Assembly (NCBI RefSeq): GCF_002113375.1
Contig: NZ_NEHO01000013.1
Span: forward strand, 62,001 to 126,000
Reading direction: 5' to 3'
DNA from: Pseudomonas sp. R37(2017)
GTDB lineage: Bacteria > Pseudomonadota > Gammaproteobacteria > Pseudomonadales > Pseudomonadaceae
DNA: 64,000 bases
Shown: positions 53,958-63,085 of the stretch, one piece after another
Layout: each line of letters starts with the position of its first letter
Position numbering within the stretch: position 1 is the first letter of the stretch
Program-made: the position numbers and the translations under genes
The notes under the pieces: generated by a model
Seen by the model: the letters and a program-made list of their open reading frames with translations, nothing else
What the model was told of the DNA's origin: nothing
Databases searched by the model: none

Positions 53958-54779
53958 ATGAACACCCCTCATTTGGTGGCTGCCCAGCCACAGGCTTCGC
54001 TCATCCCGGATTCCGCCAACGGCGGCGATTTCATCCAGCTGCGCGACGTGCGCAAGGCCTATGGCGAGCAACTGGTGGTGATGGACAAGATGAACCTGGA
54101 CATGCGCGCCGACGACCGCCTGGTCATCATCGGCCCGTCCGGCAGCGGCAAAAGCTCGCTTCTGCGCGTGCTGATGGGACTGGAAGGTATCCAGGGCGGC
54201 ACCATCGCGTTTCAAGGCAAGCCCTACATCGATGGCAGCCGCAAGCAAGGCAAACCCCAGGACGAAACCCTGCACAAACAGATCGGCATGGTGTTCCAGC
54301 ACTACACCCTGTTCCCGCACCTGTCGGTACTGGGCAACCTGATCCTCGCACCGGTCAAGGTGCATGGCCTGAGCAAGGACGAGGCCACCGAAAAGGCCCG
54401 CGCCTATCTCGCCCGCCTGGGCCTGGAAAGCAAGCTGCACGCCTACCCCAGCCAGCTCTCCGGCGGACAGAAACAGCGCGTGGCGATCGCCCGGGCCCTG
54501 ATGCTCGAACCGCGTCTGATGCTGTTCGATGAAGTCACCTCGGCCCTCGACCCGGAAATGGTCATCGAAGTGCAGAACGTGATGCTGCAGCTGGCGGAAC
54601 AGAAAATGGCCATGGTCATTGTCACCCACGACATGCACTTCGCCCGCCACATCGCCACCCGCGTGGTGTTCTGTGCCAACGGCAAGGTCGTCGAGCAGGG
54701 TCATCCGGAGCAACTGTTCACTTGCCCGCGCGAACCGCGGACCCGCGATTTCCTGGAAAAGGTTCTGCACCTGGATTGA
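53958..54779 (+). CDS. polar amino acid ABC transporter ATP-binding protein
   Basis: A 273-residue ATPase with Walker A GPSGSGKSS (about residue 60), Q-loop VFQHYTLFPHL (about 113), signature LSGGQKQRVAIARAL (about 171) and Walker B LMLFDEVTSALDP (about 193). It powers the two permeases that follow. The ATG at 53958 has GGAG at nine bases; the frame is open to 53913. Confidence 0.93.
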   Translation: MNTPHLVAAQPQASLIPDSANGGDFIQLRDVRKAYGEQLVVMDKMNLDMRADDRLVIIGPSGSGKSSLLRVLMGLEGIQGGTIAFQGKPYIDGSRKQGKPQDETLHKQIGMVFQHYTLFPHLSVLGNLILAPVKVHGLSKDEATEKARAYLARLGLESKLHAYPSQLSGGQKQRVAIARALMLEPRLMLFDEVTSALDPEMVIEVQNVMLQLAEQKMAMVIVTHDMHFARHIATRVVFCANGKVVEQGHPEQLFTCPREPRTRDFLEKVLHLD

Positions 54780-54789
54780 GGGCAAGGCA

Positions 54790-55461
54790 ATGAACTACCA
54801 ATTTGATTTTCACTTTCTGAGCGGCACCCTGCCGGCGTTGTTCGACGGGCTCAAGGTCACGCTGGAGCTGGCTCTGGTGTCCAACCTGATCGGCCTGACC
54901 TGCGGCTTCGTACTGTGCCTGATGACCCTGAGCCGCTGGTTCTTCATCCGCTGGCCGGCGCAGTTGTTCATAGAGTTCTTCCGCTGCACCCCGGCGTTGC
55001 TGCAGATCGTCTGGTTCTTCTACTGCGTGCCGATGCTGTTCAACGTGTTCATCGATCCGATCGCCATGGGCTTCCTGGCGCTGGGCCTGAACCTCACCGC
55101 GTTCAACGCCGAAGCGTACCGCGCCGGCGTCCAGGCGGTACCGCGCGAGCACCTGGATGCCTGTGTTGCACTGGGCCTCAAACCCTGGCAGCGGACCCTG
55201 TACGTGGTGTTGCCGCAGTCGTTGCGCAGCGCTCTGCCGGTGCTGATCACCAACGGCATCGGCACCCTGCAACAGAGCGCGCTGGTCGCCATCGTGGCGG
55301 TCGCCGACCTGATGTACGTGGGCAAGAGCCTGGCCACCGAAGCCTACCGCCCGCTGGAAACCTACACCCTGATCGCCCTGATCTACTTCGCCCTGTCGCT
55401 GCCGATCGCGCAGCTGGTGCAGTGGTTCGAACGCCGTCAGGACCTGGCCGGCCAACGCTGA
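54790..55461 (+). CDS. polar amino acid ABC transporter permease
   Basis: A 223-residue HisMQ-type permease with about five spans and the cytoplasmic coupling loop EAYRAGVQAVPREHLDACVALGL (about residues 107-129). It starts 10 bases after the ATPase stop and pairs with the next permease. Confidence 0.92.
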   Translation: MNYQFDFHFLSGTLPALFDGLKVTLELALVSNLIGLTCGFVLCLMTLSRWFFIRWPAQLFIEFFRCTPALLQIVWFFYCVPMLFNVFIDPIAMGFLALGLNLTAFNAEAYRAGVQAVPREHLDACVALGLKPWQRTLYVVLPQSLRSALPVLITNGIGTLQQSALVAIVAVADLMYVGKSLATEAYRPLETYTLIALIYFALSLPIAQLVQWFERRQDLAGQR

Positions 55462-55471
55462 GGAGATAGCC

Positions 55472-56137
55472 ATGCCACTCGATTTCTCGGTTGTTCTGAA
55501 CTACTGGCCGGTGCTGCTCAAAGGCCTGGCCCTGACCCTGGCGTTCACCGGAATCTGCGCCGTGCTCGGCAGCCTGTTCGGCTTCGTGGTCAGCCTGCTG
55601 CGCCAGGTCAGGACCCCGCTGCTGCGCCTGCCCCTGACGCTGTACGTGGAGTTCTTCCGCGGCACGCCGCTGCTGATCCAGCTGTTCTGGGTGTTCTTCT
55701 GCTTCCCGGTGGTGTTTGGCCTGGACATCCCGCCGTACGTCTCGGTACTGATTGCCCTGACCCTGTACATGGCGGCAATCACCAGCGAAACCTTCCGCGG
55801 CGCACTCAAGTCCATCGCCAGTGAGCAGCACGACGCCTGCACGGCACTGGGCCTGACCCCACGGGTCAAGGTGCTCTATGTAGTGTTCCCGCAGGCCCTG
55901 CTGCGGGCTGTGCCGCCACTGCTGTCGAACGTGGTCAGCCTGTTCAAGGAGAGCGCACTGATCTCCTCGGTCGGGGTCGCCGACCTGATGTTCGTCGGCC
56001 AAAACATTTCCAACAGCACCGCACGCCCGGTCGAGTTCCTCTCGGCGGTCGCGGTCATCTACTTCCTCGTGGCCTTCCCACTGACCCGTCTGGTCGGCGT
56101 GGTTGAAGGGCGCCTGCTGCGCCGCTACGCGTACTGA
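55472..56137 (+). CDS. polar amino acid ABC transporter permease
   Basis: A 221-residue HisMQ-type permease with the EFFRGTPLLIQLFWVFF segment (about 54) and coupling loop SETFRGALKSIASEQHDACTALG (about 99). It is the second half of the membrane channel, 10 bases after the previous gene. Confidence 0.92.
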   Translation: MPLDFSVVLNYWPVLLKGLALTLAFTGICAVLGSLFGFVVSLLRQVRTPLLRLPLTLYVEFFRGTPLLIQLFWVFFCFPVVFGLDIPPYVSVLIALTLYMAAITSETFRGALKSIASEQHDACTALGLTPRVKVLYVVFPQALLRAVPPLLSNVVSLFKESALISSVGVADLMFVGQNISNSTARPVEFLSAVAVIYFLVAFPLTRLVGVVEGRLLRRYAY

Positions 56138-56165
56138 ATCCACACCACCCCTCGGAGACTACATC

Positions 56166-57041
56166 ATGCAATTGAAAGGCATTCTTCCCGCACTGGTCAC
56201 CCCGTTCGACGCCGCTGGCAAGGTCGATCACGACACCCTGGCCTCGATCCTCGAGCATCAACTGGCCGCCGGCGTCAGCGGTTTCGTGCCGCTGGGCTCG
56301 ACCGGCGAATACTACGCACTGGCCAACGACGAACGCCGCCAGATCCTGGCGACCGTCAAGGAAGTGGTTGGCGAGCGCGGTACCCTGATCGCCGGTGCCA
56401 ACGGTTCGTGCACCCGTGAAGTGCTGGAGCAGATCAAGCAGACCGTCGACGCCGGCTACACCAACCTGCTGATCGCCCCGCCCTACTATGCCCTGCCTTC
56501 CCAGGAAGAGTTGCTGGCCCACTACAACACCATTCTCGAGACCTTCCCCGAGATCAACGTGGTGCTCTACAACTACCCGATCCGCACCAACGTCGAAGTG
56601 GGCATGGACGTGATCGCCGCGCTCAACGACCACCCGCGCGTCATCGGTATCAAGGAAAGCAGCGGCAACCTGCTGCGCGCCATCGAGATCGGTGAGAAGT
56701 ACAAAGGCATCCAGCTGTCCTGTGGCTCGGACGACCAGGCGCTGGACTTCTACCTGTGGGGTGCCAACAGCTGGATCTGCGGCCCGGCCAACATCTTCCC
56801 GGAGAAGGTCGTGGCCTTCCATCGCGCCTTCACCAGTGGTGATATCCATGGTGCCCAGGAAGTGATGCGCAGCCTTTTCCCGGCCATGGCCAACCTGGAA
56901 AGCGGCAAGTTCGTGCAGAAGGTCAAGTACGGCGCCGAGCTGGCGGGCTTCAAGGTCGGCAATGCGCGCGCACCACTGCTGCCACTGACCGATGACGAGA
57001 AAGCCGAATTCCGCAAGGTATTCGAAGCATCGCAGGCCTGA
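56166..57041 (+). CDS. lhpC: pyrroline-4-hydroxy-2-carboxylate deaminase-like, DapA family
   Basis: A 291-residue DHDPS/NAL-fold aldolase-type enzyme with GSTGEYYALANDER (about residue 43), catalytic Tyr in VLYNYP (about 138) and Schiff-base Lys in VIGIKESSGN (about 166). In hydroxyproline catabolism this family removes ammonia from 1-pyrroline-4-hydroxy-2-carboxylate to give 2-oxoglutarate semialdehyde. The order with the FAD dehydrogenase and aldehyde dehydrogenase supports that role. Confidence 0.85.
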   Translation: MQLKGILPALVTPFDAAGKVDHDTLASILEHQLAAGVSGFVPLGSTGEYYALANDERRQILATVKEVVGERGTLIAGANGSCTREVLEQIKQTVDAGYTNLLIAPPYYALPSQEELLAHYNTILETFPEINVVLYNYPIRTNVEVGMDVIAALNDHPRVIGIKESSGNLLRAIEIGEKYKGIQLSCGSDDQALDFYLWGANSWICGPANIFPEKVVAFHRAFTSGDIHGAQEVMRSLFPAMANLESGKFVQKVKYGAELAGFKVGNARAPLLPLTDDEKAEFRKVFEASQA

Positions 57042-57147
57042 CACGGTAGCTCTTCGGAGTACCTTGTAGTGGGGGGCGCGGCTCCATGAGTCTGCCCTCC
57101 CACATTCGCGCCTCATCCCGTCTACCTATTTATTGAGCATCGCAACC

Positions 57148-58428
57148 ATGAACAACCCGCAAACGTCATCGCAACAGGCTGTGGTCATCGGCGGCGGCAT
57201 CGTCGGCGTGTGCTGCGCGCTGTACCTGCAGCGCGACGGCCACCGGGTCACGCTCATCGACCCCGCTGCCCCAGGCGACAGTACCGCCAAGTGGAGCTGC
57301 GGTCAGATGGCGGTGAGCGAGGTCATCCCGCTGTCCAAGCCCGGCATCCTGATGAAGATCCCTGGCTGGCTGCTCGATCAAAAAGGCCCCTTGGCCCTGC
57401 GCCCCAGCGCACTGCCGGGGATCCTGCCGTGGTTCATGCGCTTCCTGGCCTGTGCGCGACCGTCGAAGATCAATGAGATCGCCCAGGACATGGCGCGCCT
57501 GACCCAGCACGTCTACGAAGATTATGCCCCGCTGCTCGACGCCTGCCCGGACAAGACCCTGCTCGGCGACCGGCCAATCCTGGAGGTATTCGACTCCCCT
57601 GCCGGCCTGGCCCATGAGCGGCCACATCTGGAGTTGCGCAAGCAACTGGGCTTTCGCTCCGAAGAGTTGGATGGCGCTGCAATCGCCGACCTCGAGCCGG
57701 CCCTGGCCGGCAAGTTCCAGCATGGCCTGATGTTCCCTGACTGGCGCGCGGTGAACGACACCGAAGGTTTTATCGCCGCCCTGACCGAAAGCTTCATCGC
57801 CCAGGGCGGCAAGCGAGTGCGCCAGCGTGTGTTGAAGATCGACGAAAGCCACGACAAGGCAACCGGCGTGACCCTGGCCGACGGCGCGCGCGTGTCGGCG
57901 GACCTGCTGGTGGTTGCCGCCGGCACTGGCTCGCGCCCCTTCTTCGATGCGCTCGGCGTGAACATCCCGCTGGCCGGTATCGCGGGTTACCAGGCCGTAC
58001 TGCCACAACCCGGCGTTGAAATCCGTCATTCGGTCATTTATGCCGACGGTGGCTTCTGCTTCGCCCCAATGACCCGCGGCCTGCAGATCGGCGGCACCAT
58101 CGAGTTCGCCGGTCCCAATGCCGAACCGAACTTCAAGCGCGCCGAAATCATCATGGAAAAAGCCCGCCGCGTGCTGCCGCAACTCAATACCCAGGGCATG
58201 GAATTCGGCGTCGGTTACCGCCCCTTCCTGCCCGACACCAAACCGGTGATCGACCGTTCGCCCCGGCTGAAGAACACCCTCCTGGCCTTCGGTCACGGCC
58301 AGCTCGGTCTCACCCTGGGCGCCACCACCGGCCGTCTGGTCAGCGAACTCGCCGCCCAGCGTACCCCGACCCAGAACCTGTCCCCATTCAGTGCCCGACG
58401 CTTCGCCGTCCTTGGAGGAAACGCATGA
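57148..58428 (+). CDS. FAD-dependent D-hydroxyproline dehydrogenase-like (DadA family)
   Basis: A 426-residue DAO-fold oxidoreductase with the FAD motif VVIGGGIVGVCCALYLQ (residues 12-28) and C-terminal GHGQLGLTLGATTG. It would oxidise cis-4-hydroxy-D-proline to the pyrroline used by the LhpC-like enzyme. I chose the ATG at 57148 (MNNPQTSSQQ). Its stop overlaps the aldehyde dehydrogenase start by four bases. Confidence 0.87.
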   Translation: MNNPQTSSQQAVVIGGGIVGVCCALYLQRDGHRVTLIDPAAPGDSTAKWSCGQMAVSEVIPLSKPGILMKIPGWLLDQKGPLALRPSALPGILPWFMRFLACARPSKINEIAQDMARLTQHVYEDYAPLLDACPDKTLLGDRPILEVFDSPAGLAHERPHLELRKQLGFRSEELDGAAIADLEPALAGKFQHGLMFPDWRAVNDTEGFIAALTESFIAQGGKRVRQRVLKIDESHDKATGVTLADGARVSADLLVVAAGTGSRPFFDALGVNIPLAGIAGYQAVLPQPGVEIRHSVIYADGGFCFAPMTRGLQIGGTIEFAGPNAEPNFKRAEIIMEKARRVLPQLNTQGMEFGVGYRPFLPDTKPVIDRSPRLKNTLLAFGHGQLGLTLGATTGRLVSELAAQRTPTQNLSPFSARRFAVLGGNA

Positions 58429-59906
58429 ACCGCTACGACCAGTTCTATATCAACGGCCAGTGGGTCACCCCCGTCAACGGCGGTACTTTCGAGTCCTTCG
58501 ACCCGAGTGACGAAAGCCTGATCGCCACGGTAGCGTCCGGAACGGCCGAAGACATCGACGCCGCCGTAAAAGCTGCCCGCGCCGCCTTTGACGAGGGTCC
58601 TTGGCCACGCCTGAGCGGTGCCGAGCGTGGCGCGTACCTGCGCAAGATCGCCGATGGCATCCGCGCCCGCCAGGAAGAGCTGGCAACCCTTGAAGTGCGC
58701 GATAACGGCAAGCCGTTCCCGGAAGCGATGTGGGACATTGGCGACACCGCAGGCTGCTTCGATTTCTACGCCAACCTGGCCGAAGAACTGGATGAGAAGC
58801 GCGAGAAAGCCGTTGCGCTGGCCGATGACCGCTTCAGTTCCCTGGCGCGCAAGGAGCCGATCGGTGTCGCAGGGGCCATCGTGCCCTGGAACTTCCCGAT
58901 GCTGATGGCTTCGTGGAAGATCGCCCCGGCGCTGGCCGCCGGCTGCTGCATCATCCTCAAGCCTGCCGAGCAAACCTCCCTGACCGCCCTGGAGCTGGCG
59001 CGCATTGCCGATGAGGCCGGCCTGCCGGCCGGCGTGCTGAACATCGTCACCGGACCTGGCTCCGTCGTTGGCGCGGCTCTGACGGCACACCCGGGCGTGG
59101 ACAAACTGGCCTTCACTGGCAGCGTGCCGGTGGGCAGCCGCATCATGCAGGCCGCCGCACAGGACATCAAAAATGTCACCCTGGAACTGGGCGGCAAATC
59201 GCCCTTCGTGATCTTCGCCGACAGCGATCTCGAAGCCGCCATCGAGTGGATCATGTTCGGGATTTTCTGGAACAAGGGCGAAGTTTGCTCGGCCACTTCG
59301 AGAGTTTTGGTAGAACGTTCGGCGTATGAACCCCTGCTGGCTCGTCTGGCCGAGGAAGCGCGCAAGATCAAGATCGGCAATGGCATGGAAGAAGGCGTAC
59401 TGCTCGGCCCGCTGGTCAACCGCAACCAGTACGACGGCACCCTGCGTGCCATCTCCCGTGGCCTGGAGGAAGGTGCCCGCCTGGTCTCGGGTGGCGAGCG
59501 CCCGGCACACCTGGACAAAGGCTTCTATCTGCAACCGACGGTGTTTGCCGACGTACCGGAAGACAGCTGGATCTGGAATGAAGAAATCTTCGGCCCTGTG
59601 GTCTGCATCCGTCCGTTCGATACTGAAGAAGAAGCCGTAAAATCGGCCAACAACTCACGCTTCGGCCTGGGTGCGGCGGTCATGTCGGCCGACCTTGAGC
59701 GCTGCGACCGCGTTGCGCGTAAATTCCGCGCGGGTATCGTCTGGATCAACTGCTCGCAGCCGACCTTTACCGAAGCCCCATGGGGCGGTTACAAGCAGAG
59801 CGGGATCGGTCGCGAACTGGGTGAATGGGGCCTGAACAACTACCTGGAAACCAAGCAGATCACCCGCTACAACAGCGAGCAGCCCTGGGGCTGGTACATC
59901 AAGTGA
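58425..59906 (+). CDS. aldehyde dehydrogenase, 2-oxoglutarate-semialdehyde type
   Basis: A 493-residue ALDH with VPWNFPMLMASWKIAPALAAG (about residue 154), ELGGKSPFV (about 256) and the catalytic Cys in NKGEVCSATSR (about 290). In the pathway it oxidises 2-oxoglutarate semialdehyde to 2-oxoglutarate. Family members also act on betaine and other aldehydes, so the substrate is assigned by context. Confidence 0.87.
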   Translation: MNRYDQFYINGQWVTPVNGGTFESFDPSDESLIATVASGTAEDIDAAVKAARAAFDEGPWPRLSGAERGAYLRKIADGIRARQEELATLEVRDNGKPFPEAMWDIGDTAGCFDFYANLAEELDEKREKAVALADDRFSSLARKEPIGVAGAIVPWNFPMLMASWKIAPALAAGCCIILKPAEQTSLTALELARIADEAGLPAGVLNIVTGPGSVVGAALTAHPGVDKLAFTGSVPVGSRIMQAAAQDIKNVTLELGGKSPFVIFADSDLEAAIEWIMFGIFWNKGEVCSATSRVLVERSAYEPLLARLAEEARKIKIGNGMEEGVLLGPLVNRNQYDGTLRAISRGLEEGARLVSGGERPAHLDKGFYLQPTVFADVPEDSWIWNEEIFGPVVCIRPFDTEEEAVKSANNSRFGLGAAVMSADLERCDRVARKFRAGIVWINCSQPTFTEAPWGGYKQSGIGRELGEWGLNNYLETKQITRYNSEQPWGWYIK

Positions 59907-59916
59907 GGTAACACCC

Positions 59917-60945
59917 ATGCGTTGGAAACAGACCCTGCAATTGGCTGAGGTGCACTGCGAGGGCGAGATCGGCAAGGTGATCACCGGCGGTGTGCTGGGC
60001 ATCCCCGGCGCGACCATGTTGGACAAGATGAACTACATCAACGAGGTCGACGACAGCCTGCGCCGCCTGGTGACCCTGGAACCCCGCGGCTGCCTGCAGA
60101 TGTCGGTCAACCTGCTGTTGCCGCCCACGCGTCCCGAAGCGCACGCCGGCTTCATCGTGCTGCAGGCGGACAAGGCGCACCCGATGTCCGGCAGCAACTG
60201 CATCTGCGTCGTCACCGCCCTGCTTGAACTGGGCATGGTACCGATGCAGGAGCCCGAAACCACCGTGGTGCTCGACACCCCGGCCGGCCTGGTCACCACC
60301 CGCGCCCAGTGCGCGGACGGACGCTGCCTGAGCGTGTCACTGGACATGGTGCCGGCATTCGTCGAACACCTGGATCTGGCGATAGAGACCGAGGCGTTTG
60401 GCACGCTCAAGGTCGATGTGGCTTTTGGTGGCGTGTATTACGCACTGATCGACGTGGAGCAGACCGGTCTGTCGATTGCCCCGGAAAATGCCCGCGCGTT
60501 GGCCGATGCCGGTGTTGCACTCAAGGACGTGATCAACAGCCAGTTGAATATCCAGCACCCGTTGCTGCCGTCGGTCAACGAAGTGGCCTACGTGATGTTC
60601 CGCAATCGCCTGGATGATCGCACCTACCAGACCTGTACTACCCTGCCTCCCGGCCGGGTCGACCGTTCGCCATGCGGGACTGGCAGCTCGGCCAACCTCG
60701 CGACCCTCGCGGTCCGAGGCCTGGTGCAGCCGGGTGATCGTCTGGTGTCACGTTCGACCATTGGCGGGCAGTTCCAGGTCGACCTGCTCGGCCACGCCGA
60801 AGTCGCTGGCCGGCCGGCGGTGTTGCCTCGGGTCACGGGCCGGGCCTGGCTGTACGGGTTGCAGCAGATAGGCATCGACCCGGACGATCCGCTGGCGGCC
60901 GGGTTCATGCTCAGCGATACCTGGGGTGCGGGTTTGCGCCAGTGA
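59917..60945 (+). CDS. proline racemase family protein (hydroxyproline epimerase-like), Ser/Cys variant
   Basis: A 342-residue member of the proline racemase/hydroxyproline epimerase family. The second catalytic Cys is clear in DRSPCGTGSSANLA (about 250), but at the first site the sequence is HPMSGSNC, with Ser in place of the usual Cys of MCGH. It is also longer than ordinary 4-hydroxyproline epimerases (about 310 residues). It may be the epimerase that feeds the D-hydroxyproline dehydrogenase, or a dehydratase acting on a 3-hydroxyproline; family replacements at this site are known to alter the reaction. It starts 10 bases after the aldehyde dehydrogenase. Confidence 0.8.
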   Translation: MRWKQTLQLAEVHCEGEIGKVITGGVLGIPGATMLDKMNYINEVDDSLRRLVTLEPRGCLQMSVNLLLPPTRPEAHAGFIVLQADKAHPMSGSNCICVVTALLELGMVPMQEPETTVVLDTPAGLVTTRAQCADGRCLSVSLDMVPAFVEHLDLAIETEAFGTLKVDVAFGGVYYALIDVEQTGLSIAPENARALADAGVALKDVINSQLNIQHPLLPSVNEVAYVMFRNRLDDRTYQTCTTLPPGRVDRSPCGTGSSANLATLAVRGLVQPGDRLVSRSTIGGQFQVDLLGHAEVAGRPAVLPRVTGRAWLYGLQQIGIDPDDPLAAGFMLSDTWGAGLRQ

Positions 60946-60960
60946 CCTCCCTTGCACCGT

Positions 60961-60979
60961 GCCCGGAGCGATTCCGGGC
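60961..60979 (+). other. hairpin after the hydroxyproline operon
   Basis: GCCCGGA-N5-TCCGGGC, a 7-bp perfect stem 15 bases past the last stop, without a T run. It is possibly a weak terminator or a 3'-end stabiliser. Confidence 0.45.
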
Positions 60980-61115
60980 GCGGCGCACTCGGTTGCAGCA
61001 AAGTTTGACGTAATAGCGATCCCCGCCCCATGCTGCCGGTTACACAGTCGGCCACGACTGCAATAAAAGAGGGGCTGAGCTGTATGATACGGACCAGACC
61101 AACCGAGACCTGATG

Positions 61116-61820
61116 ATGGCAAAAGATAACGAGAAAGAAAGCGGCGCTCGTCGCCACAGCGGTCGCTACATTTACGAAGAGCTGCGTAAACAGATACTGA
61201 CCCTCAAACTCAAGCCCGGCGAGCAACTCGATGAAGTTTCGCTTGCCGCACAGTTCGGCCTGTCCCGCTCGCCAGTGCGCGATGCCCTGGCCCGCCTGAT
61301 CACTGAAGGCCTGGTGGTGATTCTTCCCAATCGCACCACACTGGTCACTCCGTTCGAGATCGAGGAATTCCCGAACTACATCTCCGCCCTGGATCTGATT
61401 CAGCGTGCCGTCACCCGTCTTGCAGCGACCCAGCACCGCCCGGAAGACCTCGAGGCCATCCGCAAGGCAGACGCTGCTTACCTCCAGGCGGTGACCAGTG
61501 GGGACTTTCAGGCCATGTCCGAATTGAACAAGGCGTTCCACATGGCCATCGCCCATGCCGGGCGCAACCCTTACTTCATCAATTACTACGAACGCCTGTT
61601 GGGTGAAGGTCAGCGTCTGTTGCACCTGCACTTCGACCACATCGTCAGCACGGCCAGCACCCATCGGCTGGGGCGCGACCACGATGAAATGATCGAGGCC
61701 ATCGCCGCGCGCAATGCCGATGCTGCCGAAGCGGCGGCCCATGAACACACCATGCTGTTCCAGCGCCGATTCCTCGACTACATGCAGCAGAACCTCACTG
61801 CCAGGATGTCGGTGGCTTGA
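61116..61820 (+). CDS. GntR-family (FCD) regulator of the hydroxyproline locus
   Basis: A 234-residue GntR regulator with winged helix at about residues 14-78 (LKPGEQLDEVSLAAQFGLSRSPVRDALARL) and an FCD ligand domain behind it (metal-site candidates in NKAFHMAIAHAG and a late DHDEM). It lies downstream of the hydroxyproline genes on the same strand, with a GTAT-G-ATAC palindrome at 61082-61090 in its promoter. It is probably the local repressor. A tandem ATG at 61113 is an alternative start. Confidence 0.87.
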   Translation: MAKDNEKESGARRHSGRYIYEELRKQILTLKLKPGEQLDEVSLAAQFGLSRSPVRDALARLITEGLVVILPNRTTLVTPFEIEEFPNYISALDLIQRAVTRLAATQHRPEDLEAIRKADAAYLQAVTSGDFQAMSELNKAFHMAIAHAGRNPYFINYYERLLGEGQRLLHLHFDHIVSTASTHRLGRDHDEMIEAIAARNADAAEAAAHEHTMLFQRRFLDYMQQNLTARMSVA

Positions 61821-61871
61821 AGCCCGACATGGGCTGTCGTTCATTTCGCCATACCGACCGGACACAACAAC

Positions 61872-61901
61872 GGGGCCTGCGCATTCGTGGACGCAGGCCC
61901 C
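61872..61901. terminator. bidirectional terminator-like hairpin
   Basis: GGGGCCTGCG-N10-CGCAGGCCCC, a perfect 10-bp stem between the convergent GntR and amidohydrolase genes. T runs are absent on both sides. Confidence 0.6.
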
Positions 61902-61918
61902 ATCGTTCGAGGGTCGAA

Positions 61919-63085
61919 CTACGCAGGTAAACTCAGGCGGACGACCTCCGAAAAATAGCGCGCCCCGATGGGCAGGATCGCGTCGTTGAAGTCATATCCG
62001 GCGTTGTGCAGCGGGGTCGCCCCCTCCTGCCCTTGCGATCCATTGCCGATGAACACGAAATTGCCCGGCACCTTCTGAATGAAAGCGCCGAAATCCTCCG
62101 AGATCATCATCGGCGACACTTCAGGGTCGACGGCTTGTTCACCCACGACATTTCGTGCCGCGGCAATGGCGATCCGGGTGTTGGCGGCCCAATTCACCGT
62201 GGGTGCAAACTCGTGGGTGTACTCGAACTCGCAAACCGCGCCATGCATGCGACAGATGCCTTCACTGATATCCCGCATACGCGTCTCGAGCAAGCACTGA
62301 ACATCAGGGCTGTAACTCCGGGTGTCCCCCTTGATCGTGACATTGCTCGCAATCGCATTGCGGATGCCGTCGGTCATGAACTCGGTGCATGAAATCACCG
62401 CCGGCAAACCAGGGTCTACGTTTCGCGAAACAATGGTCTGCAAGGCCAGAACGATTTCGGCACCGATCACCATGGGGTCAATCCCCATGTGCGGTCGAGC
62501 GGCATGCGTGCCCTTACCCCGGATACGGATGACGAAGTTATCTTCGCTGGCCATGATGGGGCCTGCCGCCGTGGCAATGTGACCGGCGGGCATACCCGGC
62601 ATGTTGTGCGCGCCATAAATGGCATCGACCGGGAAACGCTCGAACAGACCGTCAGACATCATCGCCTTCGCGCCGCGACCATGCTCCTCCGCAGGCTGGA
62701 AAATGAATCGCACGGTACCGTTGAAGTTGCGTTGCTCGCAAAGCAAGTGCGCCGCCCCCAGGACCATGGCCATGTGCCCGTCATGGCCGCACGCATGCAT
62801 TTTGCCGGGCCTGCAGGAAGCATGATGCCGTCCATGGGCCTGTTCGGTGATGTCCAGCGCATCCATGTCGGCACGCAGCCCGATCACGCCTTGGCCATCG
62901 CCGACCGTCAGGCTCGCCACCAGACCGGTGCCACCAATCCCTCGATGGACCTCCAGGCCAAGACTTTCGAGAATCCTGGCGACTTCATCCGAGGTATCGA
63001 ATTCCTCGAATCCGGTTTCCGGGTGGCGGTGAAAGGCATGGCGCCATTGCGTCAGACGTTGTTCGAAACCGGGTTTATCGATCAC
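61919..63085 (-). CDS. M20-family amidohydrolase (aminoacylase/hippurate hydrolase type)
   Basis: A 388-residue M20D metallopeptidase: GLRADMDALDI (about residue 72), MHACGHDGHM (about 95), FQPAEEHGRG (about 131) and late MMISEDFGAFI. It hydrolyses an N-acyl amino acid or related amide. Its start overlaps the end of the permease gene by 11 bases, so the two form an operon. It belongs to the same family as, but is distinct from, the enzyme at 18913. Confidence 0.88.
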   Translation of the reverse strand: MIDKPGFEQRLTQWRHAFHRHPETGFEEFDTSDEVARILESLGLEVHRGIGGTGLVASLTVGDGQGVIGLRADMDALDITEQAHGRHHASCRPGKMHACGHDGHMAMVLGAAHLLCEQRNFNGTVRFIFQPAEEHGRGAKAMMSDGLFERFPVDAIYGAHNMPGMPAGHIATAAGPIMASEDNFVIRIRGKGTHAARPHMGIDPMVIGAEIVLALQTIVSRNVDPGLPAVISCTEFMTDGIRNAIASNVTIKGDTRSYSPDVQCLLETRMRDISEGICRMHGAVCEFEYTHEFAPTVNWAANTRIAIAAARNVVGEQAVDPEVSPMMISEDFGAFIQKVPGNFVFIGNGSQGQEGATPLHNAGYDFNDAILPIGARYFSEVVRLSLPA

